Assembly: GCF_000227465.1 (NCBI RefSeq)
Contig: NC_016047.1
Location: 1,379,001 to 1,443,000, forward strand
Direction of reading: 5' to 3'
Origin: Bacillus spizizenii TU-B-10
Lineage (GTDB): Bacteria > Bacillota > Bacilli > Bacillales > Bacillaceae
DNA length: 64,000 nt
Position numbers and translations under genes: made by a program. Of the stretch, positions 45,082-53,261 are shown piece by piece (the stretch's first letter is position 1; the number at the start of each line of letters is the position of its first letter). Below the pieces are notes generated by a model. It was not told where the DNA came from. It did not search any database and worked only from the letters and a program-made list of their open reading frames with translations.

Positions 45082-45684
45082 ATGAAAGATATGTATGACA
45101 GCTTTGCAGCCCTTTCTGCTTCTGAATCGGAGTACCGGATTATTTATGAGGAGAAAAACGAAAGTGAGCTTATCGTCCTCGGTGTCCACGGCGGCAGAAT
45201 TGAGCCTGGCGTCAGTGAGCTGGTGCGGGCATTTTCCGATCAATGTTCCATTTATTTGTTTGAAGGTGTGAAGCAGCGAAACAACCGTTCCTTGCACCTG
45301 ACAAGCACTCGTTTTGACGAGCCGCTGGCTTTAGAAAAAGTGAATGCCCACCATTACGCATTAGCATTTCATGGGTATCATGATCCTAAAACTCCGCATA
45401 CATTGGTCGGAGGCGCGGACCGTAAAAAAGCCAAGCGCATTTGTGAGCAGCTGAATGAAGCTGGCTTCAGCGCCGAGCTCACGAGTGAGAAAGACCGGCT
45501 GGCAGGTGTCCATCCGAAAAATATTGTCAATCGGACGAAGAGGGAAATGGGACTGCAATTGGAAGTAAGCACGGCACAGCGAAAGGCGTTATTCCGCAAT
45601 TTTGGCTGCCGTGATGAAAGTTACACACAAAACGATCTGTTTTATCGATATGTGGAAGCCATTAAGCTTGGCTTTTATGAATAA
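45082..45684 (+). CDS. yjqB: Poly-gamma-glutamate hydrolase-like protein YjqB
   Basis: A 200-residue Zn peptidase-like protein of DUF867 (phage PghP family). Motifs [10 protein letters not shown] (His/Glu metal site near residue 36), [10 protein letters not shown] near 95, and the C-terminal [23 protein letters not shown]. PghP of phage NIT1 degrades gamma-PGA capsule, helping phage reach the cell; YjqB is likewise thought to act on PGA. Its position next to PBSX supports a phage origin. AAAGGAGAG precedes the ATG. Confidence 0.85.
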   Translation: MKDMYDSFAALSASESEYRIIYEEKNESELIVLGVHGGRIEPGVSELVRAFSDQCSIYLFEGVKQRNNRSLHLTSTRFDEPLALEKVNAHHYALAFHGYHDPKTPHTLVGGADRKKAKRICEQLNEAGFSAELTSEKDRLAGVHPKNIVNRTKREMGLQLEVSTAQRKALFRNFGCRDESYTQNDLFYRYVEAIKLGFYE

Positions 45685-45758
45685 ATATAACGGGACCTGC
45701 ACGATCGGCCTATTCCTTCATACGCTGGGGTTGTGCGAAAGTGTAGGGAGGAATGAAT

Positions 45759-46595
45759 ATGTTTTATCATATAAAAGAGCTTCAATATCAAGCAAAGCCA
45801 GCACGTCCTGATCCTGTCTATGCAAAAAAACTTCAAGAAATACTGGGCGGCCAATTCGGTGAGATCAGTGTCATGATGCAATATTTGTTCCAAGGCTTTA
45901 ACTGCAGGGCGGACGCCAAATATAAAGATTTGTTATGTGACGTAGGTACTGAAGAGATTGCACACGTAGAAATGTTGGCGACGATGATTTCCAGGCTTCT
46001 GGATAATGCACCAGCCGATGTACAGGAGGATGCTTATAAAAGCAATCCCGCCATTGCAGCAGTTATGTCAGGAATGAATCCTCAGCATGCGATTGTGTCC
46101 GGTTTGGGTGCAATGCCAGCAGATAGTGAGGGCTATCCTTGGAATGCCAAATACATTATTTCAAGCGGGAATTTGCTGGCGGATTTTCGCGCAAACTTAA
46201 ATGCGGAATCTCAAGGACGCCTTCAGGTGACTCGGCTGTATGCGATGACCGATGATCCAGGGGTAAGGGATATGCTGTCATTTTTGATTGCAAGGGATAC
46301 TTATCATCAAAATATGTGGTATGCGGCTATTAAAGAGCTGGAAGAAAGAGAACGGGATATTGTCGTTCCAACAACATTCCCGCGTGAGCTCGAAAAGCGG
46401 GAAGTGGCCTATGACCTGTTTAACTTTTCCAGAGGAGATGAAAGCTCACAGGGGAGATGGGCTCATGGCGAAGCCTTTGACGGCCGGGGAGAATTCCGGT
46501 ATATTCCGGCCCCGATTGCATTCGGGCCTGCGCCTCATCTTAAACCGGCGCCAATGTGGGTGCATAATACGATGCCCCCAATGTCAAAATGCTAG
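45759..46595 (+). CDS. yjqC: Manganese catalase YjqC
   Basis: A 278-residue non-heme catalase of the di-manganese type. Four-helix metal site: LGGQFGEISVMMQYLFQGFN with Glu near residue 35, GTEEIAHVEMLATMI with Glu/His near 70, and HQNMWYAAIKELEER near 180. It would break down hydrogen peroxide in the cytoplasm or spore coat (CotJC-like). ATG 45759 is preferred because GGGAGG lies seven bases upstream. Terminated by a hairpin at 46603-46637. Confidence 0.9.
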   Translation: MFYHIKELQYQAKPARPDPVYAKKLQEILGGQFGEISVMMQYLFQGFNCRADAKYKDLLCDVGTEEIAHVEMLATMISRLLDNAPADVQEDAYKSNPAIAAVMSGMNPQHAIVSGLGAMPADSEGYPWNAKYIISSGNLLADFRANLNAESQGRLQVTRLYAMTDDPGVRDMLSFLIARDTYHQNMWYAAIKELEERERDIVVPTTFPRELEKREVAYDLFNFSRGDESSQGRWAHGEAFDGRGEFRYIPAPIAFGPAPHLKPAPMWVHNTMPPMSKC

Positions 46596-46602
46596 TTTTT
46601 CT

Positions 46603-46638
46603 GCCGGGCTGAGGATATATATTCCCAGCCCGTTTTTG
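46603..46638. terminator. Terminator between yjqC and xkdA
   Basis: GCCGGGCTGAGG and CCCAGCCCG form a stem, followed by five T residues. Confidence 0.75.
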
Positions 46639-46639
46639 A

Positions 46640-47236
46640 TCAGCTGTATTTGCCGATATGATATAACGCTTTTTCTTCAGCGACCTGCAAGTGCTGCTGA
46701 TCGCCTTCCTCGTACACAATTGGCCGCTTGTGTGATAATAAGTAAGCGAGCCTCTTCTGAAATTGAATACCTGCTTTACGCCGTTCAAACATTTCAAGCC
46801 TTTTTTCAGCAAATTCCTTTGTTACCCGGAATACCCCCGCGATTGTGGCAAGCGCCTGGCTTCTCCATTGCGGCAGTTCCATCTGCAACAGCATAAAGGT
46901 TGGCACACAGAAGTGGTACATAAATTGATTCGCCTGAAATTCCTGCAGTTCCCTGAAGAGCTTGTTCATCTGAAAATGATTGCCTGCATGCTTTAACACG
47001 TGGCACAGTTCATGGCCAAAATCTTCCCATTGCTCTTCCCGTGATTTTCTCTGATTCAATACGATACTATACATGCCGTCGTATTTGACCATCATGCTCC
47101 CCATATCCTCAAAATGAACCCAAATATCCAGATCCTTTGCGATTTTCAGCATGTCAATGTGATGGGGGGAGGTGATGCCCAGCCGACTGTATAAATTTTT
47201 TACGTATTCCTCCAGATGTGATAGGTAATCGCCCAA
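46640..47236 (-). CDS. xkdA: ImmA/IrrE-family metallopeptidase XkdA
   Basis: A 198-residue protein. An ImmA/IrrE Zn peptidase domain with the motif GHELCHVLKH near residue 76. In ICEBs1, ImmA cleaves the repressor ImmR to start induction; by analogy XkdA may cleave Xre, which is coded just upstream on the same strand. This is an inference. TTG start at 47236 with GGGAG seven bases upstream. The C terminus (residues 110-198) is a helical tail. The intergenic space to xre (about 160 bp) holds no ORF. Confidence 0.88.
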   Translation of the reverse strand: MGDYLSHLEEYVKNLYSRLGITSPHHIDMLKIAKDLDIWVHFEDMGSMMVKYDGMYSIVLNQRKSREEQWEDFGHELCHVLKHAGNHFQMNKLFRELQEFQANQFMYHFCVPTFMLLQMELPQWRSQALATIAGVFRVTKEFAEKRLEMFERRKAGIQFQKRLAYLLSHKRPIVYEEGDQQHLQVAEEKALYHIGKYS

Positions 47237-47397
47237 TTGAATACTCCCTTTCGAACGTGTGTTCTGTTTTTAGCGAGAAAGAAAAGCCCTTATAGGACTG
47301 AAAAGTGTGTTGAAATCTTTCCCTTTTCTTAAAAAAATAAACACTTTTTTCTTTATATCGGTCTATTTTTCATATGTTTTAGAGAACAGAGTAATAT

Positions 47398-47739
47398 TTA
47401 TTTATTTTTTGGTTTCCGATTTTTCTCTTTTTCTTTTAAATAGTTGATAAATTCAATGGCTTGCTGTTTGCTTTCTGGGGAAAAATCCTGCATATCACGG
47501 TATGCTACTTGCAAGTCCGGATCTGAGAACATATCGTCATCGGATTTTTTGTCTTTCCCTGTTAATAAGTAATCAGTCGTTACTTGAAAGTAATCAGCCA
47601 GCTTTTGGAGTGTGTCGTAATCAGGTTCGCTTCGCCCGTTTTCATAGTGGGAATATCGTGCCCTTGACACACCGATGTGAGATGCGATTTCTTCCTGTGT
47701 CCTTTTCCCTCTGAGACTCTTCAATCTGCTGCCTATCAT
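47398..47739 (-). CDS. xre: PBSX repressor Xre
   Basis: A 113-residue HTH-type repressor. The N-terminal HTH is the [20 protein letters not shown] type (residues 14-33). The C-terminal 50 residues are charged and helical ([19 protein letters not shown]). Xre is known to keep PBSX early genes off and to regulate itself; the four repeats between 47786 and 47892 are its likely targets. ATG at 47739 is preceded by GAGAGG. A -10 TATAAT (reverse of 47780-47785) lies next to the first repeat. Confidence 0.92.
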   Translation of the reverse strand: MIGSRLKSLRGKRTQEEIASHIGVSRARYSHYENGRSEPDYDTLQKLADYFQVTTDYLLTGKDKKSDDDMFSDPDLQVAYRDMQDFSPESKQQAIEFINYLKEKEKNRKPKNK

Positions 47740-47779
47740 ACTATGACCTCTCTTTTTTAAACTCCCTAAGTTACTTATG

Positions 47780-47785
47780 ATTATA
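47780..47785 (-). promoter_or_regulatory. -10 element of the xre promoter
   Basis: Reads TATAAT on the leftward strand, 41 bases before the xre ATG and touching operator-like repeat 1. The -35 (TTTATT at 17 bases) is poor. Confidence 0.6.
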
Positions 47786-47800
47786 GATACAATCTGTATC
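47786..47800. promoter_or_regulatory. Xre operator 1
   Basis: GATACAATCTGTATC, a 15-bp inverted repeat with the half-site GATACA. It lies in the xre promoter spacer, so binding there should shut xre off. Confidence 0.85.
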
Positions 47801-47813
47801 AAAATAAAGTTAT

Positions 47814-47828
47814 GATAAAAAAAGTATC
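47814..47828. promoter_or_regulatory. Xre operator 2 (degenerate)
   Basis: GATAAAAAAAGTATC: same length, one half altered. It is a weaker copy. Confidence 0.6.
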
Positions 47829-47837
47829 AAAAATAAC

Positions 47838-47866
47838 TTGATGATACAGATCGTATCGTTTATACT
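47838..47866 (+). promoter_or_regulatory. Early rightward PBSX promoter
   Basis: -35 TTGATG and -10 TATACT, separated by exactly 17 bases. Operator 3 fills the spacer, so Xre would exclude RNA polymerase. Confidence 0.8.
47843..47857. promoter_or_regulatory. Xre operator 3
   Basis: GATACAGATCGTATC, inside the early promoter. Confidence 0.85.
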
Positions 47867-47877
47867 TGGTAACAGTT

Positions 47878-47892
47878 GATACGAAATGTATC
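47878..47892. promoter_or_regulatory. Xre operator 4
   Basis: GATACGAAATGTATC, just downstream of the early promoter start point. Confidence 0.85.
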
Positions 47893-47917
47893 TAAAACAG
47901 ATCAGGAGAGTGATCAC

Positions 47918-48097
47918 ATGTATCCAATCCAAATTGTTTTTAGTGAAAATCCCATAGATCAACGCCATCTCGGACAATCCGGCGGCACCATATCGTTTAC
48001 GGCATGCGGCCTTCCGGTGTTCCACTTTGAAACGCAAGAACAGTTTCAAACATACATGATGTTAAAAGGAGAAGCGGCGTACAATGAAAACCGATAA
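47918..48097 (+). CDS. Small PBSX early protein, unknown
   Basis: A 59-residue protein (MYPIQIVFSENPIDQRH...) predicted as a small beta-rich cytosolic protein, with no known domain recognised. AGGAGAGTG precedes the ATG by about seven bases. It is the first gene of the early operon and overlaps xkdB by 14 bp in another frame, so the two are translated together. Homologues with a similar LPVFHFETQEQFQTYMM segment occur in related prophages, by my memory. Confidence 0.75.
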   Translation: MYPIQIVFSENPIDQRHLGQSGGTISFTACGLPVFHFETQEQFQTYMMLKGEAAYNENR

Positions 48098-48920
48098 AAG
48101 CTATCCTTTTCCTACGTATTCAGGGTTATTGAATTCAGAACATTATGACAAAATCGGTCCGGCGCTATGGCTGTTTCTCTGGTTCATCAGCGCAACAACA
48201 AAAGAAATTGAAAAAGACGGCGTATGCTGGGGAATCGTACTTGGCCATAAGCCGTTAAAAGCGAGAGAAATGGCGGCTGTTTTCGGGGTGAGTGAGAAAA
48301 CCGTCAGAAGATGGCTGGAGCTTCTCGAAACCCATGAGTACATAAAGGCTGTCCGCGCGCCATACGGACTGATGATTTCTGTAAAGCATTCCAAAAAATT
48401 CAGTTTCAGATCGGACAAAATTGCACACCGGAGCATAAAGGAGCGGCCATTTTCGCCGCAGGCACCGGACACAGACGTCCGCTCAGATAAAGATAACACA
48501 AATATAAATACTGCTGCTGATGATGCAGTGGATTACATTGCGAAGCGGTTTACACAATTACGTTCGGCTCAAGAAGGACGCACCGTGTATCCTTCCTCCA
48601 GAGATTATCAAGCCATCGCCCGTATTGTTGCCATTGGCGTTCCTGTAACACAAACAATCAAATGGCTTGAGGAATGCTTTCAAGCCTTTGAAAACCGGCG
48701 GACCGCCGCTTCAGAAACAATCAAGGCCTTTCGCTACTGCTCAAAATTCATTGAAGACCGTTTTTTAGCGCAGCAGGCGAAAAACAATGCCGCAATTCAA
48801 CATGAGAGGATGGAAAGACATGACAAAACGAACAATCGAGCAAATTTTAGAGGAGCTGCGAAGAGGGAGACGTCCATTACTGGCGGACAAACCGGCCGAA
48901 TCAGACGCAAGCCGGTATGA
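48084..48920 (+). CDS. xkdB: Phage replication organiser-like protein XkdB
   Basis: A 278-residue protein. The N-terminal 100 residues hold a winged-helix part (AAVFGVSEKTVRRWLELLETHEYIKAV), and the rest has a DnaD-like helical region near residues 150-230. Phage helicase loaders are commonly coded next to such initiator proteins, and the DnaC-like xkdC follows, overlapping by 100 bp. Likely role: origin binding and loading of the host DnaB-type helicase. GGAGAAGCGG precedes the ATG. Confidence 0.85.
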   Translation: MKTDKSYPFPTYSGLLNSEHYDKIGPALWLFLWFISATTKEIEKDGVCWGIVLGHKPLKAREMAAVFGVSEKTVRRWLELLETHEYIKAVRAPYGLMISVKHSKKFSFRSDKIAHRSIKERPFSPQAPDTDVRSDKDNTNINTAADDAVDYIAKRFTQLRSAQEGRTVYPSSRDYQAIARIVAIGVPVTQTIKWLEECFQAFENRRTAASETIKAFRYCSKFIEDRFLAQQAKNNAAIQHERMERHDKTNNRANFRGAAKRETSITGGQTGRIRRKPV

Positions 48921-49620
48921 TTGCCCGCGATGCAAGGATCAGGGAGGCTATCTCATCCGGCAGAACGGCCTGGAAGTCTGGACAATGTGCAGCTGCATGG
49001 CAGAACGGAAAGTGAAGCGGCTGCTCGGTGCCAGCGAGATTACCCACGCCTTCAGACAACTGGGCTTCAGAGAATTCCGCACGGAGGGAAAGCCGCAGGC
49101 CATAAAAGACGCGTTTGAATGCGCAAAAGAGTATGTGGCCGATTATGAACAAATCAAGGAGAGCCGGAAAAACAGCATCGCCCTTTTAGGACAGCCCGGA
49201 TCAGGGAAAACGCACCTTTTGACCGCTGTTGCCAATGAATTAATGAGAACACGCCATGTGCCGGTCATTTATTTTCCGTTCGTGGAAGGCTTTACCGATC
49301 TGAAAAATGACTTTGACCTTTTGGAAGCGAAGCTGAGCCGGATGAAGCAAGCAGATGTACTGTTCATAGATGACCTGTTTAAACCGGTTAACGGCAAACC
49401 GCGCGCCACAGATTGGCAATTAGAGCAAATGTATTCGGTACTTAACTACCGCTACTTAAATCATAAACCAATTTTGCTTTCAAGCGAGCTGACGATTGAA
49501 ACACTTGTACGGGTCGATGAAGCGCTCGGCACGAGAATCTACGAAATGTGCAGCGACTATTTAGTGATTATCAAAGGAGCAGCGTACGAGCTGAATCATA
49601 GATTGGAGGGTGTCAGATAA
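48820..49620 (+). CDS. xkdC: DnaC/DnaI-like helicase loader XkdC
   Basis: A 266-residue AAA+ protein. An N-terminal zinc-finger-like cluster (CPRCKDQGGYL...CSC, near residues 34-57), then Walker A LGQPGSGKTH near 124, Walker B ADVLFIDDLFKP near 180, and sensor KPILLSSELTIE near 223. It resembles IstB/DnaC-type loaders, so it should deliver the replicative helicase. AGAGGATGG precedes the ATG at 48820. Overlaps xkdB by 101 bp and the next ORF by one base. Confidence 0.9.
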   Translation: MTKRTIEQILEELRRGRRPLLADKPAESDASRYDCPRCKDQGGYLIRQNGLEVWTMCSCMAERKVKRLLGASEITHAFRQLGFREFRTEGKPQAIKDAFECAKEYVADYEQIKESRKNSIALLGQPGSGKTHLLTAVANELMRTRHVPVIYFPFVEGFTDLKNDFDLLEAKLSRMKQADVLFIDDLFKPVNGKPRATDWQLEQMYSVLNYRYLNHKPILLSSELTIETLVRVDEALGTRIYEMCSDYLVIIKGAAYELNHRLEGVR

Positions 49621-49787
49621 TGTGCAAGCTTTGTCAAACAAAGAAAGTCATTGTGGAGCATACCGAAATTGGAGCCGTTTTTCATCCATGTCCGAACTGC
49701 CGGTCCGGCACTGATTTAACGCCGGTCATTCGAAAGCTGGAGCAAATGTTGACAGCGGAAAAAGCGAGGCTGAATGTCCATGATTAA
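49620..49787 (+). CDS. 55-residue CxxC zinc-finger-like protein
   Basis: Starts on the last base of the xkdC stop (TAATG). Contains CKLC and CPNC pairs separated by 18 residues, then a short basic helix. Probably a small zinc-binding protein. No ribosome site of its own is needed if it is read by restart after xkdC. Not annotated in my memory of 168. Confidence 0.6.
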   Translation: MCKLCQTKKVIVEHTEIGAVFHPCPNCRSGTDLTPVIRKLEQMLTAEKARLNVHD

Positions 49788-49875
49788 ACAGCTGACTGCT
49801 CTTATCGCTTTGCTGTTTCGGGCAAAGCGAACAGAAAAAAACATTGAACAATGGTATAAGGATGACGGGAAGTGA
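49780..49875 (+). CDS. 31-residue overlapping ORF
   Basis: MIKQLTALIALLFRAKR...: a hydrophobic N-terminal half, then a basic/acidic tail. Overlaps the previous ORF by 8 bp and the following gene's GTG by 4 bp. Translation is possible by coupling but is unproven. Confidence 0.4.
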   Translation: MIKQLTALIALLFRAKRTEKNIEQWYKDDGK

Positions 49876-50231
49876 AAGTGTTGGCAAAAACAAAACAAGC
49901 AGAGAAAAGCCCTGCACCGTGGCGTGCTGTCCCGTGCGGGGATACGAAACCGATCTATATTTATTCAGCGTACAGTGAAGAAGAAAAAGAAAAATTCCCA
50001 TATTCAAACGGCCGGCTGATCGCCGCTGTATTTGACCTCAGCTCTTATTCGCAAAAAAGCAATGCCGCCTTGATGGCGGCTGCACCTGAACTGCTGGAAG
50101 CGGCTAAAGCAGCTCTTGATTTTCTGAAAGGGAATTCTGTTCATTCAAAGGAGCGCATTATTCAGCTATTAGAAAAAGCCAATACAAGCGCTGCACCGGA
50201 AAGGGAGGAAAAGAAACATGATCAATCCTAA
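49872..50231 (+). CDS. xkdD: PBSX early protein XkdD
   Basis: A protein of up to 119 residues from GTG 49872 (alternatives GTG 49878 and TTG 49881). Tyr- and Lys-rich middle (SAYSEEEKEKFPYSNGRLIA), then Ala-rich helix AALMAAAPELLEAAKAALDFL. No known domain; the helix resembles that of small phage proteins associated with replication. Overlaps xtrA by 14 bp. Name from order in 168. Confidence 0.65.
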   Translation: MKVLAKTKQAEKSPAPWRAVPCGDTKPIYIYSAYSEEEKEKFPYSNGRLIAAVFDLSSYSQKSNAALMAAAPELLEAAKAALDFLKGNSVHSKERIIQLLEKANTSAAPEREEKKHDQS

Positions 50232-50424
50232 AAAACTGCTAGATATTGATTCTATCACGCTGGAGAGCCAGCTGGAGGACGGAAAAATCCGCGTGATCAT
50301 TGTGGATGGCATCAAGCAAGAAGCATGGATCACAGAAGCGCCGGAGCATGGAAAAACGCTCGTCGAAACGAGAAAGGGAGACCTTGCCCGCGTGGAGTTT
50401 GAAATCGGCTACAAATTAAATTAA
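50218..50424 (+). CDS. xtrA: PBSX protein XtrA
   Basis: A 68-residue small protein (MINPKKLLDIDSIT...GYKLN) predicted as a beta-rich cytosolic domain. Function unknown; relatives are common in Bacillus phages near the sigma-like activator. GGAGGAAAAG precedes the ATG. Followed by a long hairpin terminator. Confidence 0.85.
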   Translation: MINPKKLLDIDSITLESQLEDGKIRVIIVDGIKQEAWITEAPEHGKTLVETRKGDLARVEFEIGYKLN

Positions 50425-50459
50425 AGCGAAAACAGAATACGTCCAAGACGGAAAGCCTG

Positions 50460-50512
50460 CGGACACTGATCAACTGCACAGCATTTGTGCGTTGATTGGT
50501 GTCCGTTTTTTA
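50460..50512 (+). terminator. Long terminator between xtrA and xpf
   Basis: CGGACACTGATCAACTGCAC pairs with GTGCGTTGATTGGTGTCCG over about 19 bases, followed by TTTTTTA. It should end most early transcripts before xpf. Confidence 0.88.
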
Positions 50513-50538
50513 TTGCCAAAAATGAGGAGGATCATAGA

Positions 50539-51048
50539 ATGCAAGACTTACTATTTGAATATAAACGCACGCTAAAACAAACAAGAATACAATATAAACC
50601 GCTCGCTGAAGCAGATGAATCCGTGCTTTCAGCTGAGGAGCTGAAAGATAAAAAGATCATTAGAAATATCATCACGGATCTTGAATATATAACAGAATGG
50701 CTTGAAAAAGGAAGACAGCCTGGCATCAGACGGGCGATTGACCGGCGTGATGCCTACCAGCGGCTGATGATCAAGGACCCGAGAATCATCGAATCATTTT
50801 CAAGCACAATGATGGTTGAGCCGGACGGGCAGGTATCAGAAGAAGACAGAGAGAGAATCCAAGAAGCGTTATCCCTGTTAACGGACAGAGAAAAAGAAAT
50901 GTTTTTGCTGCATAAGGTAGAGTGCTTTTCTTATGAACGGATCGCTGATCTTCTCGGTGTGAAAAAATCAACTGTGCAAACGACCATCAAACGGGCAATC
51001 GTAAAGATGCAAAGACAGCAGGAAGAAATGAATCGATCGCTTGCCTGA
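50539..51048 (+). CDS. xpf: PBSX sigma-like transcription activator Xpf
   Basis: A 169-residue protein. The C-terminal 60 residues are a sigma-70 region-4 domain: LLTDREKEMFLLHKVECFSYERIADLLGVKKSTVQTTIKRA (in part, about residues 112-155). The N-terminal part is helical. Xpf is known to switch on the PBSX late operon. The ATG at 50539 has GAGGAGG eight bases upstream; the earlier ATG at 50485 has none. A terminator lies between it and xtrA, so its expression needs read-through or a promoter of its own that I could not locate. Confidence 0.92.
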   Translation: MQDLLFEYKRTLKQTRIQYKPLAEADESVLSAEELKDKKIIRNIITDLEYITEWLEKGRQPGIRRAIDRRDAYQRLMIKDPRIIESFSSTMMVEPDGQVSEEDRERIQEALSLLTDREKEMFLLHKVECFSYERIADLLGVKKSTVQTTIKRAIVKMQRQQEEMNRSLA

Positions 51049-51096
51049 AAGCTTGTCATACGTTTGCCACCTATAAGTGAATAGAGCATGACACAT

Positions 51097-51124
51097 AAGC
51101 GGCTGGCACGATCAGCCGCTTTTA
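51097..51124 (+). terminator. Hairpin between xpf and xtmA
   Basis: AAGCGGCTG and CAGCCGCTT form a 9-bp stem, followed by a short TTTAT. It may end xpf or lie in the late-operon leader. Confidence 0.55.
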
Positions 51125-51155
51125 TGAATAGACATCCATGCTGGAGGTGGCGGTG

Positions 51156-51164
51156 ATGCCGTAG
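51156..51164 (+). CDS. Two-codon minigene ahead of xtmA
   Basis: ATG CCG TAG begins eight bases behind GGAGG and ends one base before the xtmA ATG. The only good ribosome site in the leader therefore points to this minigene, not to xtmA. Listed as a candidate translational-coupling element, not as a protein. Confidence 0.45.
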   Translation: MP

Positions 51165-51165
51165 C

Positions 51166-51963
51166 ATGAAAACACAACAGCGCGAACAAGCATTAGCAAT
51201 CTATCAACAACATCAAGGAAAGATCACAAATCGGGCGATCGCGGACACAATCGGCGTTTCCGCGAAAACAATCGGCATCTGGAAAAAACAAGACAAATGG
51301 AAAGAAGCCATGTTTTCTGAAACCAGAAACGAACAAACACAGCGCCGGATAGACAATGAGGAATTAAATGAACGCCAGCGGCTGTTTTGCCTGTATTACG
51401 TCAAAAGCTTCAATGCCACACAGTCAGCAATTAAAGCGGGCTATTCTCCGGACAGCGCCCATGTGACGGGCAGCCGGCTGTTAAAGAATGAAAAGGTCGC
51501 TGCTGAAATCAGACGCATTAAAAAAGAAATGGTCAGTGAAATGTTTATTGAAGCGATGGACGTGCTGCAGGTTTATATCAAGATCGCTTTTGCGGATATT
51601 ACGGACTATGTGACTTTCGGAAAAAAAGAGGTCCAGGCTGTCGGGAAATCGGGACCGCTGTTTGATGAAGATGATAACCCGATTATGAAGGAAATCAGCT
51701 TTGTCGATGTCAAAGATTCCGGGCTCGTTGACGGCACCATTGTGACGGAAGCGAAGCTTGGCAAAGAGGGCATCGCCATCAAGCTTGCCGATAAAATGAA
51801 GGCGCTTGAGAAGCTGTCCTTATATTTTGATTTGTTTCCGGATCAATTTAAACAAAAAATTGAAAACGAAAAATTAAAGCTTGCAAAACAAAAAGCGGAG
51901 AAAACAGATGACAGCCAAGAGCCGATTGAAATCATGATCAAACGAAAAGAGGCCAAGCCATGA
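51166..51963 (+). CDS. xtmA: Terminase small subunit
   Basis: A 265-residue protein. The N-terminal HTH ([21 protein letters not shown]) and then the Terminase_2 region ([27 protein letters not shown] near residue 64) recognise DNA for packaging. PBSX packages host DNA in 13-kb pieces; XtmA and XtmB do this. Overlaps xtmB by 4 bp. The GGAGG site lies 18 bases before this ATG and serves the minigene between them. Confidence 0.92.
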   Translation: MKTQQREQALAIYQQHQGKITNRAIADTIGVSAKTIGIWKKQDKWKEAMFSETRNEQTQRRIDNEELNERQRLFCLYYVKSFNATQSAIKAGYSPDSAHVTGSRLLKNEKVAAEIRRIKKEMVSEMFIEAMDVLQVYIKIAFADITDYVTFGKKEVQAVGKSGPLFDEDDNPIMKEISFVDVKDSGLVDGTIVTEAKLGKEGIAIKLADKMKALEKLSLYFDLFPDQFKQKIENEKLKLAKQKAEKTDDSQEPIEIMIKRKEAKP

Positions 51964-53261
51964 TTGTAAAAGAAATCAACCCTCATTTCGAAGATTATGT
52001 GTTCAATTGGGAGCAGACGTACCAGTTTCTCGTCGGCGGCTACGGCTCATCCAAAAGCTATCATACCGCATTGAAAATCGTGTTAAAGCTGTTGAAGGAA
52101 AAACGGACGGCCCTTGTCATCCGCGAGGTGTTCGATACCCATCGGGATTCGACCTTTGCCTTGTTTCAAGAGGTGATTGAAGAGCTCGGCCTCACAAAGG
52201 CTGTGGCATCCCTTTCTTCCCCGCTGCAGCTGCGGTTTCAAAACGGCAGCCGGATCATGTTCAAAGGAATGGACAATCCGGCAAAATTGAAGTCAGTTCA
52301 TAACATTTCATTAATATGGATTGAAGAGTGCTCAGAGGTGAAGTATGAAGGCTTTAAGGAATTAATCGGACGTCTTCGCCACCCTGAGCTGAAGCTTCAT
52401 ATGATCTGCACCACTAATCCCGTCGGCACCTCCAATTGGACGTACCGGCATTTTTTTCGGGATGAACGCAATAAACGGTTTGTGCTTGATGACAGCGAAC
52501 TTTACGAAAAGCGGACGATTGTTAAGGGAGATACGTATTATCATCATTCCACAGCGAATGACAACCTCTTTCTCCCGAAAAGCTATGTGAAACAGCTCGA
52601 CGGGCTCAAGGTGTATGATCCTGACCTGTACCGAATTGCCCGTAAAGGACGATTCGGCGTCAACGGGATCAGAGTGCTGCCGCAGTTCGAGGTGCTCCCG
52701 CATGGCCAAGTAAAAGAACGCATCGCAGCCATCAGCAAGCCGATATTTCGCACAGGCATGGATTTTGGATTCGAGGAATCCTACAATGCCGTCGTCCGGC
52801 TCGCTGTCGACCCTGAAAAAAAATACCTCTACATTTATTGGGAGTATTATCAAAACAAAATGACAGATGACAGGACGGCTGAGGAGCTTCGTGAGTTTAT
52901 TGACACACAGGAATTGATCAAAGCCGACTCTGCTGAGCCGAAAAGCATCCAATATTTCCGCCAGCAGGGTTTTCGGATGGTCGGAGCCAGAAAGTTTCCC
53001 GGCTCCAGACTTCAATACACCAAAAAGGTGAAACGATTCAAAAAAATCTTCTGTTCGGACCGCTGTGAAAATGTCATCTATGAGCTCAAGACGCTAACGT
53101 ATGCTAAAGATAAAAACGGCGCGCTGTTAGAGGATGAATTTACGATTGACCCGCATACGCTTTCTGCCATTTGGTATGCGCTAGATGACTATGAGGTTGC
53201 TGATATGAAAGAGACAGCACACAAACGAATCCGGCCCAACCGGGAAAGGAGGAGGTCATAA
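51960..53261 (+). CDS. xtmB: Terminase large subunit
   Basis: A 433-residue packaging motor. The ATPase Walker A-like [15 protein letters not shown] lies near residue 25, Walker [11 protein letters not shown] near 119, motif [11 protein letters not shown] near 150; the nuclease domain starts near [10 protein letters not shown] (residue 265). It cuts and translocates DNA into heads through the XkdE portal. The ATG overlaps xtmA by four bases; stop is immediately followed by xkdE. Confidence 0.94.
   Translation: MIVKEINPHFEDYVFNWEQTYQFLVGGYGSSKSYHTALKIVLKLLKEKRTALVIREVFDTHRDSTFALFQEVIEELGLTKAVASLSSPLQLRFQNGSRIMFKGMDNPAKLKSVHNISLIWIEECSEVKYEGFKELIGRLRHPELKLHMICTTNPVGTSNWTYRHFFRDERNKRFVLDDSELYEKRTIVKGDTYYHHSTANDNLFLPKSYVKQLDGLKVYDPDLYRIARKGRFGVNGIRVLPQFEVLPHGQVKERIAAISKPIFRTGMDFGFEESYNAVVRLAVDPEKKYLYIYWEYYQNKMTDDRTAEELREFIDTQELIKADSAEPKSIQYFRQQGFRMVGARKFPGSRLQYTKKVKRFKKIFCSDRCENVIYELKTLTYAKDKNGALLEDEFTIDPHTLSAIWYALDDYEVADMKETAHKRIRPNRERRRS

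Noticed and set aside
46288-46896. Rightward 202-codon frame across the yjqC end and xkdA
   Set aside because: Out of phase with yjqC and antisense to xkdA; crosses a terminator and has no ribosome site.
52362-53015. Leftward 217-codon frame inside xtmB
   Set aside because: Antisense of the terminase; no start signal.
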